Shown here piece by piece: positions 48,249 to 56,723 of a DNA stretch of 64,000 bases; position 1 is the stretch's first letter; each line of letters begins with the position of its first letter. The DNA comes from Alopecurus myosuroides. Lineage: Eukaryota; Streptophyta; Magnoliopsida; Poales; Poaceae. The stretch lies in NCBI GenBank assembly GCA_028641055.1, contig CM054061.1:53858081-53922080 (forward strand), written 5' to 3'. Both the position numbers and the translations under genes were made by a program. The notes under the pieces are model-generated. The model did not search any database, was not told where the DNA came from, and saw nothing but the letters and a program-made list of their open reading frames with translations.

Positions 48249-48794
48249 ATGGCTTCTGCCGTACCCACTCTAACATTCATCCAGGCGGAGGCACTTTCCG
48301 CCTCGAACTACCCCTGCCCGTGCGGCTACAACGTTCCCGCCGGTTGGATGCTGAGCGCCGGAGGAGTGCCGGTCCCTCCTCTTCCTCAAGGTGTGGCGCG
48401 TCGGGCGGCCATCACGAACCACTACTACCACGAGCTCACGCCGGAGCAGCGGAGGAATCCCAGTTGGCATCCCGATAACCAGCATACTTGGGATGCCTTC
48501 TTCATCAATCGGCGTGAGAGGGCGCTCGCCAGGTATGAGGAGGACAGTCTGCCTCCTGGGAACTTTCACGAGGCCGGTCGTCGGCTATGGTGGTCTGGCC
48601 GGACTCTACAGAGCGTCATGGACTACATCAGGGCCGGCGATATCCCCCGCCTGCGCTACCCTCAGGCCCAGTCCTGGAGTCGTGATCCACCGAGGGAGTG
48701 CAGAGCACCGTCAGACGATAGTGAGGACGACGGCGGCGGCGACTACGACGACTACGAGTACATGTACTATAGCCCTAGGCAGGAGTATGACTAG
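48249..48794 (+). CDS. Uncharacterised 181-aa protein, CACTA cargo
   Basis: An intact ORF. I prefer the ATG at 48249 (MASAVPTLTF) over one at 48204, because the TATA box at 48188 makes 48204 too close to transcription start. The protein has an N-terminal CPCGYNVPAGWMLSAGGVPV motif with two Cys, a central Arg-rich helical part (TWDAFFINRRERALARYEED), a GRRLWWSGRTLQSVMDYI motif, and an acidic Asp/Tyr-rich tail. I do not recognise a functional domain. I recall proteins with similar motifs as common hypothetical proteins in Triticeae annotations, consistent with spread by transposons. It is divergent to the AP2 gene and ends about 425 bp before that gene's stop. Confidence 0.65.
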   Translation: MASAVPTLTFIQAEALSASNYPCPCGYNVPAGWMLSAGGVPVPPLPQGVARRAAITNHYYHELTPEQRRNPSWHPDNQHTWDAFFINRRERALARYEEDSLPPGNFHEAGRRLWWSGRTLQSVMDYIRAGDIPRLRYPQAQSWSRDPPRECRAPSDDSEDDGGGDYDDYEYMYYSPRQEYD

Positions 48795-49219
48795 TAGATC
48801 GATGCACTTTTGCCATTATGTACTGCCTTGTTTATTTAGATCTATGCTCTCCGTTTAGATTTAGATCCAATCTTGCCATTATGTGTACTGTGCCTTGTTT
48901 ATCTATCGAAATGCATGTCCCCCTCTTTTTAACGTCTATCGAAATGCCATTAGATGTCTGAATCCAACCAATCAGGAAAAATCACACGGAAAACAGAAAA
49001 CAGACGAGCTAGAGGGCCACTGTTTCCCGGAATACAACAAATTATTTTATTAAACAGCCAACAGAAAACAGACGCGCTAGCGCGCTACTCCTCGTCCTCG
49101 TCGTCGTCGGTGACCTCCTTGTCGTCGGAGGAGGTGCATGATGGTATTTCCGAGATAGGCCCCCACCTCAGATCGTCGGAGGCCCAGACTTCGCCGGCGT
49201 GGTCGGCCCGACGGAGCTC
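48795..49219. other. Intergenic between the two convergent cargo genes
   Basis: Contains two related CCCGGAATACAA...TTTTATTAAA segments (49027, and similar at 47377) and the GCGCTAGCGCGC palindrome (49074). No gene is visible; the ORF at 48954-49355 is a shadow. Confidence 0.5.
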
Positions 49220-49687
49220 TTACAGTGCCTTCGTCCTCGCCTCCCGAGCGGCATCTAACTCGAGGTGGCGTTCGAGGCGCCGCTCCTCCCGCTCAGCCGC
49301 GCGGGTCTGCCATAGCTCCCCGTCGGCGCTCTTCTCACCCGGATTGTTCCGGTAATACTCGCAGACCACGCGGTCGTCTCTGGCGTCGACTAGGCCCTGA
49401 AACGCGCGGTGCCTGAGGTGGCGGTGGTCGGCGGCAGTGACGATCTGCGGCGTCGGCGCCCTGGCCTCCGCTTCCCAGAGGGTGTGGCAGTCGTTAAAGT
49501 TCATCAACGACCGCGGGCGGCTGAGGCGCCAGGCCGCCGCGTCCCAAGCGCGGGCGGCCTCCGACGCCGTCGCAAAGGAGCCGAGGGGGATGCGGTCGTC
49601 CCCGAAGCGGATAGTCGCGGTGAACATTCCGTTCTGCCGCGATCGGACGCCGCGGAAACCGGTAGTGTTGTTCCTCCTCGGAGGCAT
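49220..49687 (-). CDS. Short AP2/ERF-domain protein, CACTA cargo
   Basis: 155 aa from the ATG at 49687. A single AP2/ERF DNA-binding domain fills residues 9-65: TGFRGVRSRQNGMFTATIRF gives the WRKY-like beta strands and YRG-type element, and ASEAARAWDAAAWRLSRPRS the helix. The C-terminal half is an Arg/Glu-rich helix (NPGEKSADGELW, AAEREERRLERHLELDAARE). There is no EAR motif or activation domain. I chose this start because a TATA box (49726-49733) sits inside the longer ORF that begins at 49750. The ORF is undamaged, unlike the transposase genes nearby. AP2/ERF proteins bind DNA as transcription factors; the target here is unknown. Confidence 0.8.
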   Translation of the reverse strand: MPPRRNNTTGFRGVRSRQNGMFTATIRFGDDRIPLGSFATASEAARAWDAAAWRLSRPRSLMNFNDCHTLWEAEARAPTPQIVTAADHRHLRHRAFQGLVDARDDRVVCEYYRNNPGEKSADGELWQTRAAEREERRLERHLELDAAREARTKAL

Positions 49688-49725
49688 GGTGGTGGCACGA
49701 CGGTGCGTGGAGTGGAGGTGCGGCA

Positions 49726-49733
49726 GTTTATAA
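49726..49733 (-). promoter_or_regulatory. TATA box of the AP2/ERF gene
   Basis: Minus strand TTATAAAC, about 40 bases before the ATG at 49687. The CACTA 2 right subterminal array lies about 120 bases further upstream. Confidence 0.55.
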
Positions 49734-49854
49734 CGTGCATTCATGGCCACGCGTTACAACTCCCGCGCCACGCGGCAGGACTCCCGCGCCACGAGGTACA
49801 ATACACACTACCACCCACACCTCTCTCTCACTCCCCCAAGCTAAAAAAAAAAGG

Positions 49855-50147
49855 GATGGGGGCTGTGGCCGCATTTGTAGGGGAAGAGACATTGGTCCCG
49901 GTTTGGGGATGATCCGGGACCAATGCCCATGCGCGTGCCACGTGGTCTGTGGCTAGGGATTCGTCCCGGGTCGTGCCACGAACCGGGACCATTGGCTCCC
50001 CACGAACCGGGACAGATGCCCCCAGGTGGTTTCTGCTGCCTCGGGCACACGAACCGGGACCAATGCATGGCATTTGTCCCGGATTTTGGTGCAACCGGGA
50101 CAGATGCCCCCTGCCCCCCTGGACGAAAGGGGTTGTTTCCACTAGTG
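49855..50147. repeat. Right TIR and subterminal array of CACTA 2
   Basis: About ten GTCCCGG / CCGGGAC motifs in both orientations, then TGTTTCCACTAGTG. The array begins about 120 bp upstream of the AP2 gene's TATA box. Confidence 0.8.
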
Positions 50148-51445
50148 GTAGCAATCCTCTGTTCTGGGTTTGAGATCCGATGATCCACATGTGAGATCTT
50201 GTAGTAAACTGTATTCTGGACAAAAGTAGGTAAAAATCAAGTTACAGCAAATATGTGGCTCAAAGCAGGAAAAAATTAGCAATTGACCAAACTATCAACT
50301 AATATGAATTTCACAAGATAATCTCTAGAATAAGATGCAATGAACAGCTGAGATGGGTGCATAGAATGCTTAATTCACTTTTTTTCTGTGAATTGCAGCA
50401 AAATAAATGACTTCACTTAACTCTACGGATTAAGTGAGGTGAGATACTAGATAGCTAGCCTAAATACTTTGGCACTGCATTGCTTTTCCATGATCAGGTG
50501 ACATGACCCATTAAATTATTAGTCTCCTTTCAGACGTGTAGCACTAGTTGCTGGTTGCAAGTCTATGATCTCATAATTCACCAATAATGCTCCACAAAGT
50601 CTACCAGCTTGAACTATATCGGCACATGTCAGAGGGTAGCAAAAACTTGCAGTACATAACTAGGACTTGAAGTGAAAAACATATGATGGTGCAAATAGTA
50701 AGGATATTTCAACTTTATAACCAATATATACCTCAAAGTAATCAGCATGGACAAGATCTGTCAAAATCTTCTTGAAACGCAAGCCTAAGGATCCTGTCAG
50801 ATACTTTGAGGTCTGATATATCGTGGACTGAAGGAAGCATAACAGAAGATTTTCAATAATCAGGCGTGTGAAGGTCGGAACACGCCGAAGAAACGCGGAT
50901 TTGAACAAGTACCCTTGAACTTTTGCTAATCTGTGACCGATGGCTGTACGCAATACCTGCAGCAAGTTCACTGGTTAAAAAAGGTGATACAGTATCACTT
51001 TATACAGATATAAGCTCCTTAATGGCTGGAACATTAAACTCTAGCACATGGGCAATGATAGGCCACCAAGTGGCAATGCAGTAAACAGTTAAACATGCTT
51101 GGCAGAAGTCTTAAAATAGCACCTACGGACCATACAAACTACGATACTCAGGAAAGCACTATCAATATTTCAAACAAATGAAACGGGCAAAGCTGTTGAG
51201 GCTTATACAACTTACTGCTGTTAACATCAAGCCAAGAAGGTAGTTCGTCCCACTTGGGCCAATCTTCTTGAGCAAAATAGCAGCCAGGAAATGTAAAGAT
51301 TTCAATAAGTTTTTCTTTTTCCTCGGTTTTACCACTTTACCATCGACACCATTTTGACTAGTGCTGTCTTTACTCATGGTATGTCCATTTTCTCCAATTC
51401 CAACTTTAAATTTACAACAAGATTGGAATAATGGTTTTACTTCCA

Positions 51446-51655
51446 TGAAAGTTGTATTTGCTCCCAGAAAGTTGTATTTGCTCCCAGAAAATTGTATTTG
51501 CTACCTGCTGCTAACTGCTGCTGCTAACTGCGCCTGAATTTTCCTGCTAACTACTATTTTGTATTTGCTACCTGCTGCCCTGCTAACTGCTGCTGCTACC
51601 TGCTAACAGCTGCTGCTACCTGCTAACTACTGCTGCACATAGTTGTTGTTATTTT
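51446..51655. repeat. Minisatellite next to the captured gene
   Basis: Three tandem copies of AAAGTTGTATTTGCTCCCAG-like units (51449-51510), then an irregular CTGCTGCTAACTGCTGCTA array to about 51650. It marks one edge of the captured fragment. Confidence 0.7.
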
Positions 51656-52028
51656 GGCACTGCAGCAGCTGCTGCTGTTATTTTGTGGTACTGTTGTGAA
51701 TGTTAGCCATTCTGGGGTTTTGGGAAAATGTTGCAGGCGCATGATATGAATTCCTGGGATGTATTTGTGGCCAACCTGGAAGTTTTTGTGGACATATACA
51801 TTGTAATGCTCATGGGATGATGTGATGACATCAAGAAGCTGTTTTTCTAGCCATATGTGCATTCTATTTGTGTTGCAGGTACATTGAGTGCCAATGTTTT
51901 GCCGGAACGTTGATTCATTTCCGTTCCGGCAAATTTCTGGCACTCCGGCATGACCATTTATAGCAGAGGTCATGCCGAATTTTTCCGGTGACTAACCTAG
52001 TATATATTTTGTCTACTGCTAGCTAGGC
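51656..52028 (+). promoter_or_regulatory. Leader of the second CACTA 1 gene with shared element, copy 2
   Basis: Contains a probable intron end (TGTGTTGCAG at 51869-51878), then at 51889-51990 the element also found before TNP2, here as a near-perfect inverted repeat GCCGGAACG...CGTTCCGGC. The start codon follows at 52029. Confidence 0.55.
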
Positions 52029-55000
52029 ATGTCGTCTTCTTCTACGGATCCGGCGTTATTGGACCACTACCTACTTACGGCCAGAGAGTCGCAAAAGGAA
52101 AAGAGAGACAATGATGATGGTGACGATCGGACGACTGACCAGCCCCCCGATGTCGATCCCCACAAAGATGACGGGCTCACCGGTGGCGAGGCGGAAACCA
52201 CTGATAGTGGCGCCGGGGGTCCCTCAGAGAGTAGCACGACGGGAAAGAAGCGTCGGCAGCGAGCTCCGAACAAGGTCGGCACCGTTCAAGAGAAATTCAC
52301 GGATGTGGATCCTTCCAATGCCACGCCTGTGATGCCTACGGACCTTGTGAAGGGGTACTTCCTCCAACTTGGCACGATCCTTCGAGACGTCGTCAATATC
52401 AACGAGCCGACTCTCAAGAAGAAGCAAACTCTGCGCGCCCAACTCATCTCGAGACTGCACGCGCGGTACGAGTCCCCTCCCCCCTACAACAACGAGAATC
52501 TGAAGGGCAACCTGGTGAGCAAACTCGCCCTCACTAGATTCACCAAAGCCTTGAGCAATTACAAGACTATGGTGAGGGCGATGATTAGGGACGAGGAACC
52601 ATTCAAAGAGATCCATCGCCACTTCCCGCGGATTACGCCCGATGACTTCAAGATTTTTCTAGATAACCAGTCACTTGATTTCACTAAGAATCAAATGAAC
52701 CGGGGGAGGGACCTAGCGTCGAAGAACATCGGTCACCACAATCTCGGCTGTCGTGGCTACGACGGGAAGGAGCCAGTTTGGGAGAAAGAGGACCAGGCCT
52801 ACATTGAAAAAGGGATTGAGAACCCTTACGCCAAGTATTCCCATGACCCGCATTTCCAGAAATTCATGAGGTCGAGGTACAGAAAAGTAACTCCGACCGG
52901 GGAGCTTGTCACGGACCCCAAGATGGTGGAGAATGTTATTTTGGTCACGTACGATAGCGTGAAGAATGTTGAGAAACTAGTGGTAAGAAATTTACCATTT
53001 TATGCTACTCATCATCATCAAGTCCATGATTTCATGCTAGTACGAAACTATTTCTAAACCGTTCATATGTTGCGTCTGCAGCTAGAAGAAAAACAACTTG
53101 AATCTTCCTCGTCGCAGACGTCGATGGCCAAAGTCGCGTGGGATAAGCCTTTCATCAGGGGGTACAACAAGGCAAAGAGCCAGGACCCGCTTTAAAGGCC
53201 GCACTTAGGCCGTATCACCGCCGGCGGACTAAATAGGAAGCACACCAACTATGGCTTCGCTGAGCCCATCACTAAGGAATCGTGGAAGGCGAAGAAGAGA
53301 CAGTCGAACGAGGAGGCGGAGTTGCTGAAGAAGAAGGTGGCAGACTTGGAAGAAAACATGGAGAAGAAGATTGAGCAAAAGGTCGGGGAAAAGATGAATG
53401 CGCTCATACCCGCCATATTTGAAAAACTCGTTGGCTACATCGCCGGGGGGCACACAGGAGCCGATGCCTACGATCAACATAGGCGCCAGAGGTGGACCGT
53501 CGACGTTGGTCGTGCCCACCGTGGCCGCCGCCGGTGGTCCGTCGACGTTGGCCGTGCCTGGCGCGCTCGCCCCCGCCGTGCCCGATGCGCCTGCCCCCGA
53601 TGGACCGTCGACCGTGTCCGGCATGGCCGATGGTCCGTTGATGTTATCGTTGCTCGACGAGCCCACCATCACCTGTGGTCCATCGACGTTAGCCGAGCTC
53701 GATGCCCTCACGGTAAATTATTGACCCTCTCAAGCTGTAGCCAGTTCAATATAACCCCACTATCTAACCTATCCATGCATGTTATCGCAGGCTGACGCGA
53801 CGGGATGTACCTTCCTGCTAAAAGTGGGCAGCGAGTTGAAGGATGTTGCAAAGGGGAGCATCTTGCAGCCACTCTCCCGCAAGTACCACTGCAGAGATAT
53901 ACCGGCCAACGAGCTTCGGGTTCGCGTCGATCTGGTGCTACCGGGATTCCAGGACTTGTATCCTCCTAATCAATCCGCCGATGCCGACAGCGAGCTGAAT
54001 CTCGGCCAACTCGACAATCAATTCTTGCTATGGCCGAAAGCCCTTATTCGGCTGAACACCACGTCAGGGTCGGCGCAAAGCCAAGGCATGGTCGTCACTA
54101 CTACACCTGTTGCGCCCGCGGCAAGCCAACAAGACAAGGTTGTCCCTCCACGGGCAACCCAACATGACAAGGTCCTCTCTCCACCTCCGGTGGATACTCC
54201 TCCTCCGAGCACGAGACGTCACATGACGAGCAACATCACGAGCATGAGACCCATGACGACTCCATGGATATTGAACTTGCTCCCATTGACGATTTCATAA
54301 ATCAGTTGGATGGCGAAAAGGTTCCTCCGGAGTTACCCACCAGAAATCTTAATATCCAGAAGAAGGTAGTTGGCGAAGAGGGTGGTCCTTCTGACTTACC
54401 CACCAGAAAACCGGATATCCAGAAGAAAATCTAACATATTCCCAAGAAACTCCCGAGGAGGAGACGGCCTTTACGGCTCCACAACCTATGGTGGTTACCC
54501 CGAATACACTCCGTGCTACGGCCGAGGAGGCGGTAAAACAAAGCGGCACTCCCCTGTGCTTGAGGACGAAGAAGCATAGGAAGAGGCCGCCAACCAACAA
54601 GAAGAAAGGTGGTGCCTCCTCTAGTAGCCAGCCGGCGGCCGCCCGAGTCCTGGACCGTTTGCCGCCCGCCGTTCCGTGGAGGAAGGTGCATGAGATAGGT
54701 CAGCCGATGCTGCCGCCAGAGGTTGTCGCTGTCATGGGTGGTGACATGAGGAGCATCCACGACGGAATTTTGTTCAGAGAGACGTAACTTCTACGTGAGA
54801 AACATCCCTCCTACCCGCTATACGTGGTCAAGGTGCCCCGATCCGTGGGCTTTGTGGATACAAATCCCGCAGAGGTGTTCTTCATCAGATACGAAGACAT
54901 ATTCAGGGTCTTCCACTTGGGAAAGATCGACCGAAGCATTGTCCGCCTGGTATCGCTCAGCATGGCGCACGATATGGTCATGGAGAATACCCCGCACATC

Positions 55001-55794
55001 GTGATTATGGACCCCTACTACATGGTTGAGGACTACTTGCGGTCACCTGGGGACCGGGTTGTTATCACGAACTATATAACGGGTTTTTTGATAGATAACA
55101 AGGATAAGAACGCCATTCTCATGCCATACTTCCCCAAGTAAGTAGTCCTCTCCGCTTCCCGTCATTACATTCTTTCTAGAATCTCCTTAGTATTCCGATT
55201 GATGATATTGATGGCTTGTTCGAAATGTTCTGCGCAAAAACGGAGGATGCACACTCATCGTCATGGAACCGCATTGGTCGCAATGCACTTCTCTCGATGC
55301 GGGTAGGGCGGTGCAGAAGGACTACAGCGACATAAGAGATATTCTTAATAGTGCCCTCAACGGCTTCGCCTCCGATTTAGGCAAGCCCCTAAAAAGGATA
55401 AAATAGTCCGAGGCGCCTACGTGTGCAACCACGTAACAAACTTCCCCTGCCTCAAGCAATCGGAGCAAGAATCTGGGTTGGAAGCTTGGTATGCCATCTT
55501 TCAGAAGAGGGAGTACTTAAAGGATGCCAAGAGGTATTGTTACCAAGTCATCTCCGAGACCTGACCACAAAGATGGCCAACACCCCCGATGAATATGTGC
55601 GGGCTTAGTTCCATCGCATCCAGCGGAGGATCTGCACGATACTCACGTCGGATGTCAGCACTCGGGGTGGCTTGTTCTTCCACGGCCACGCACCACCGAG
55701 CAACCGTGACATAGAAGCACACCTACGAGAGCAACGTGACACCCGGACATTCAACATGCTAGAAGGCGTTCGTCCGTTCCCGCCGAGACCATAG
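52029..55794 (+). pseudogene. TNP1-like / Ulp1-like second gene of CACTA 1
   Basis: A multi-exon gene. Exon 1 (52029-52982, donor GTAAGA) has an acidic low-complexity N-terminus, a basic RAPNKV patch and a conserved block (RGYDGKEPVWEKEDQAYIEK). Exon 2 (53082-53712) has a coiled coil (VADLEENMEKKIEQKVGEKM) and a Pro/Ala-rich part. Exon 3 (53791-55137) holds a C48/Ulp1-like region (GKIDRSIVRLVSLSMAHDMV, NAILMPYFPK). The last part runs to 55794. The family probably binds subterminal DNA, and the Ulp1-like domain is of unknown use. Lesions: TAA at 53193, a frame change near 53445, stops near 54433 and 54785, and more after 55400. The Ulp1 catalytic His and Cys positions read GGCTLIVMEP and LEAWYAIFQ, so the protease looks inactive. 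Confidence 0.75.
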
Positions 55795-55951
55795 GATTGA
55801 CAAAATTTTAGTATACACTTGCATCATATAACTTTTAGTCCTTTATTTGTCGTGTTTTATTCATAAACCTTGATGCTTCTATTTCTTTGATAGTTATTTG
55901 CGGTCTATTATCACTTTCCATGCTAAACACGTATTTTTGTCCTATGCACAA

Positions 55952-56202
55952 ATGACATGGTATGTTGTGTATATCGGTAGGGTTCCCGGAGTCTGCGACG
56001 ATTGGAACAATGCCAGAGACAGGTGCACGGTTTCAGCGGCAACAGCTACAAGGGTTACAAGACCATGGTGGAGGCGGAAGCTCCATACTCCACTTACCTA
56101 GCGAGAGAGAAGACGGAGACGACGAGGGCCCGGATGACCACCGTCGCCAGCGCCGTGCTGATACTCCTTGTGTTGATGCTACTTTCTCTACTGCTTGTGT
56201 AG
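55952..56202 (+). pseudogene. Small RNase H1-N/viroplasmin-like ORF with hydrophobic tail
   Basis: The translation starts WYVVYIGRVPGVCDDW and continues, after a one-base frame change at about 56003, with VHGFSGNSYKGYKT. This is the pattern of the hybrid-binding domain found at the N-terminus of RNase H1 and in caulimovirus viroplasmin (Cauli_VI). A linker and then a C-terminal run of about 19 hydrophobic residues follow (VLILLVLMLLSLLLV), ending at a TAG (56200-56202). In RNase H1 the domain binds RNA-DNA hybrids and double-stranded RNA. A tail-anchor with this domain is unusual. It lies between the second gene and the right subterminal array. It may be a last exon of that gene or a separate ORF. 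Confidence 0.6.
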
Positions 56203-56454
56203 CTAAATTATCGATCTGTTGAACTATCTCTGTTCGAGACTATGTAATATAAACTTGTGTATTATGTGTTGATGATCGAGGTTATGTAATGACTACTAGT
56301 TGTGATGATCGATCGATGTTATTTTCTGCATGTCTAACTTAGTGCCAATTGAAACTTATTTCTGTCATTTTCCTGTTATTCCTGTTATTTCTGTCATTTT
56401 GATATATTTGTGCAAATTGAGAGTATTTTGGTTTCTTTTATTTTTGACACAGGA

Positions 56455-56700
56455 AAAACATACCCCAGGCGAATAATAACTAATACCACAGGCCATATGT
56501 ACCCTAGGCGCACCAGGCTTGTTCGCCACTTGTAAATTAATTAGTTACCCCAGGCGCACAAGGCTGATTCGCCTGCGGAATTCTGAGTTACCACAGGCGC
56601 ATTTGGGGATTCGCCTGGGGTAATAAGTGATTACCACTAGCGATATGGTCCCAGGCGAACTGTAATGCGCCTGTGGTAGGCCTTTTTTGTTCGCCTGTGG
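56455..56700. repeat. Right subterminal motif array of CACTA 1
   Basis: About nine copies of CAGGCG/CGCCTG motifs, such as TACCCCAGGCGAATA and CGCCTGTGGTAAG, next to the right TIR. Confidence 0.8.
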
Positions 56701-56720
56701 TAAGCTTTTCTCTAGTAGTG
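56701..56720 (-). repeat. Right terminal inverted repeat of CACTA 1
   Basis: Inverted partner of the left end; it ends CTCTAGTAGTG followed by the GTT duplication. Confidence 0.92.
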
Positions 56721-56723
56721 GTT

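Larger units (their letters stand above)
41597..50147 (-). mobile_element. CACTA 2, nested in captured exon, carrying cargo genes
   Basis: The ends are CACTAGTGGAAACAGGGGC and the inverted CACTAGTGGAAACAACCCC, with subterminal arrays of TCCCGG/CCGGGA motifs. It lies inside exon C of the captured ABCD1 fragment. Read on the minus strand the flanks are TAC and TAG (50150-50148, 41596-41594), so the TAG target duplication has one later change. It has no TNP2 gene and so depends on another element. Contents: TNP1-Ulp1 gene (minus, 45958-42064), a 181-aa gene (plus, 48249-48794), and an AP2/ERF gene (minus, 49687-49220). Confidence 0.88.
41464..51446 (-). pseudogene. ABCD1: Captured fragment of peroxisomal ABC transporter gene (ABCD1/PXA1/CTS-like)
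   Basis: Three consecutive exons of a host half-transporter-repeat ABC protein that imports fatty acyl substrates into peroxisomes. Exon A (end at 51216) encodes KSLHFLAAILLKKIGPSGTN. Exon B (50956-50732) encodes GHRLAKVQGYLFKSAFLRRV, KYLTGSLGLRFKKILTDL and HADYFE. Exon C (50215-50148 and 41593-41464) encodes YKISHVDHRISNPEQRIA, then DIPKFCSGLSDLVQDDL and ICSYASPKYVL. All three have canonical GT-AG borders (acceptor CTGCAG at exon B, donor GTATAT after it). The segment is the first transmembrane region only, with no nucleotide-binding domain. It lies antisense within the CACTA. Introns are kept, so the capture was at DNA level. CACTA 2 splits exon C. Confidence 0.85.
35952..56720 (+). mobile_element. 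Large CACTA transposon (20.8 kb) with captured host gene and nested CACTA
   Basis: The termini are CACTACTAGAGAAATGCTTA and the inverted CACTACTAGAGAAAAGCTTA, with a 3-bp duplication GTT (35949-35951, 56721-56723). Both ends carry subterminal arrays of CAGGCG/CGCCTG motifs. Contents in order: TNP2 gene (36903-40378), an internal motif array (40636-40918), a GC-rich leader exon (about 40930-41209), an antisense captured ABCD1 fragment with a second CACTA inside it, a TNP1/Ulp1-like gene (52029-55794), and a small viroplasmin-like ORF. Without the nested CACTA it is about 12.2 kb. All coding regions have at least one lesion, so this copy is probably not autonomous now. Confidence 0.92.

Noticed and set aside
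48391..48858. 155-codon ORF overlapping the 181-aa gene in another frame
   Set aside because: Codon pattern and motifs favour the 48249 frame; this one has Thr/Ser runs typical of a shifted GC-rich frame.
50525..50640. Minus-strand stretch of about 38 open codons between captured exons B and C
   Set aside because: It lies in an intron of the captured transporter gene, has no splice borders that fit, and no similarity I recognise.
51446..51655. Regularly repeated units as a CRISPR-like array
   Set aside because: Direct tandem units without unique spacers in a plant genome; a minisatellite.
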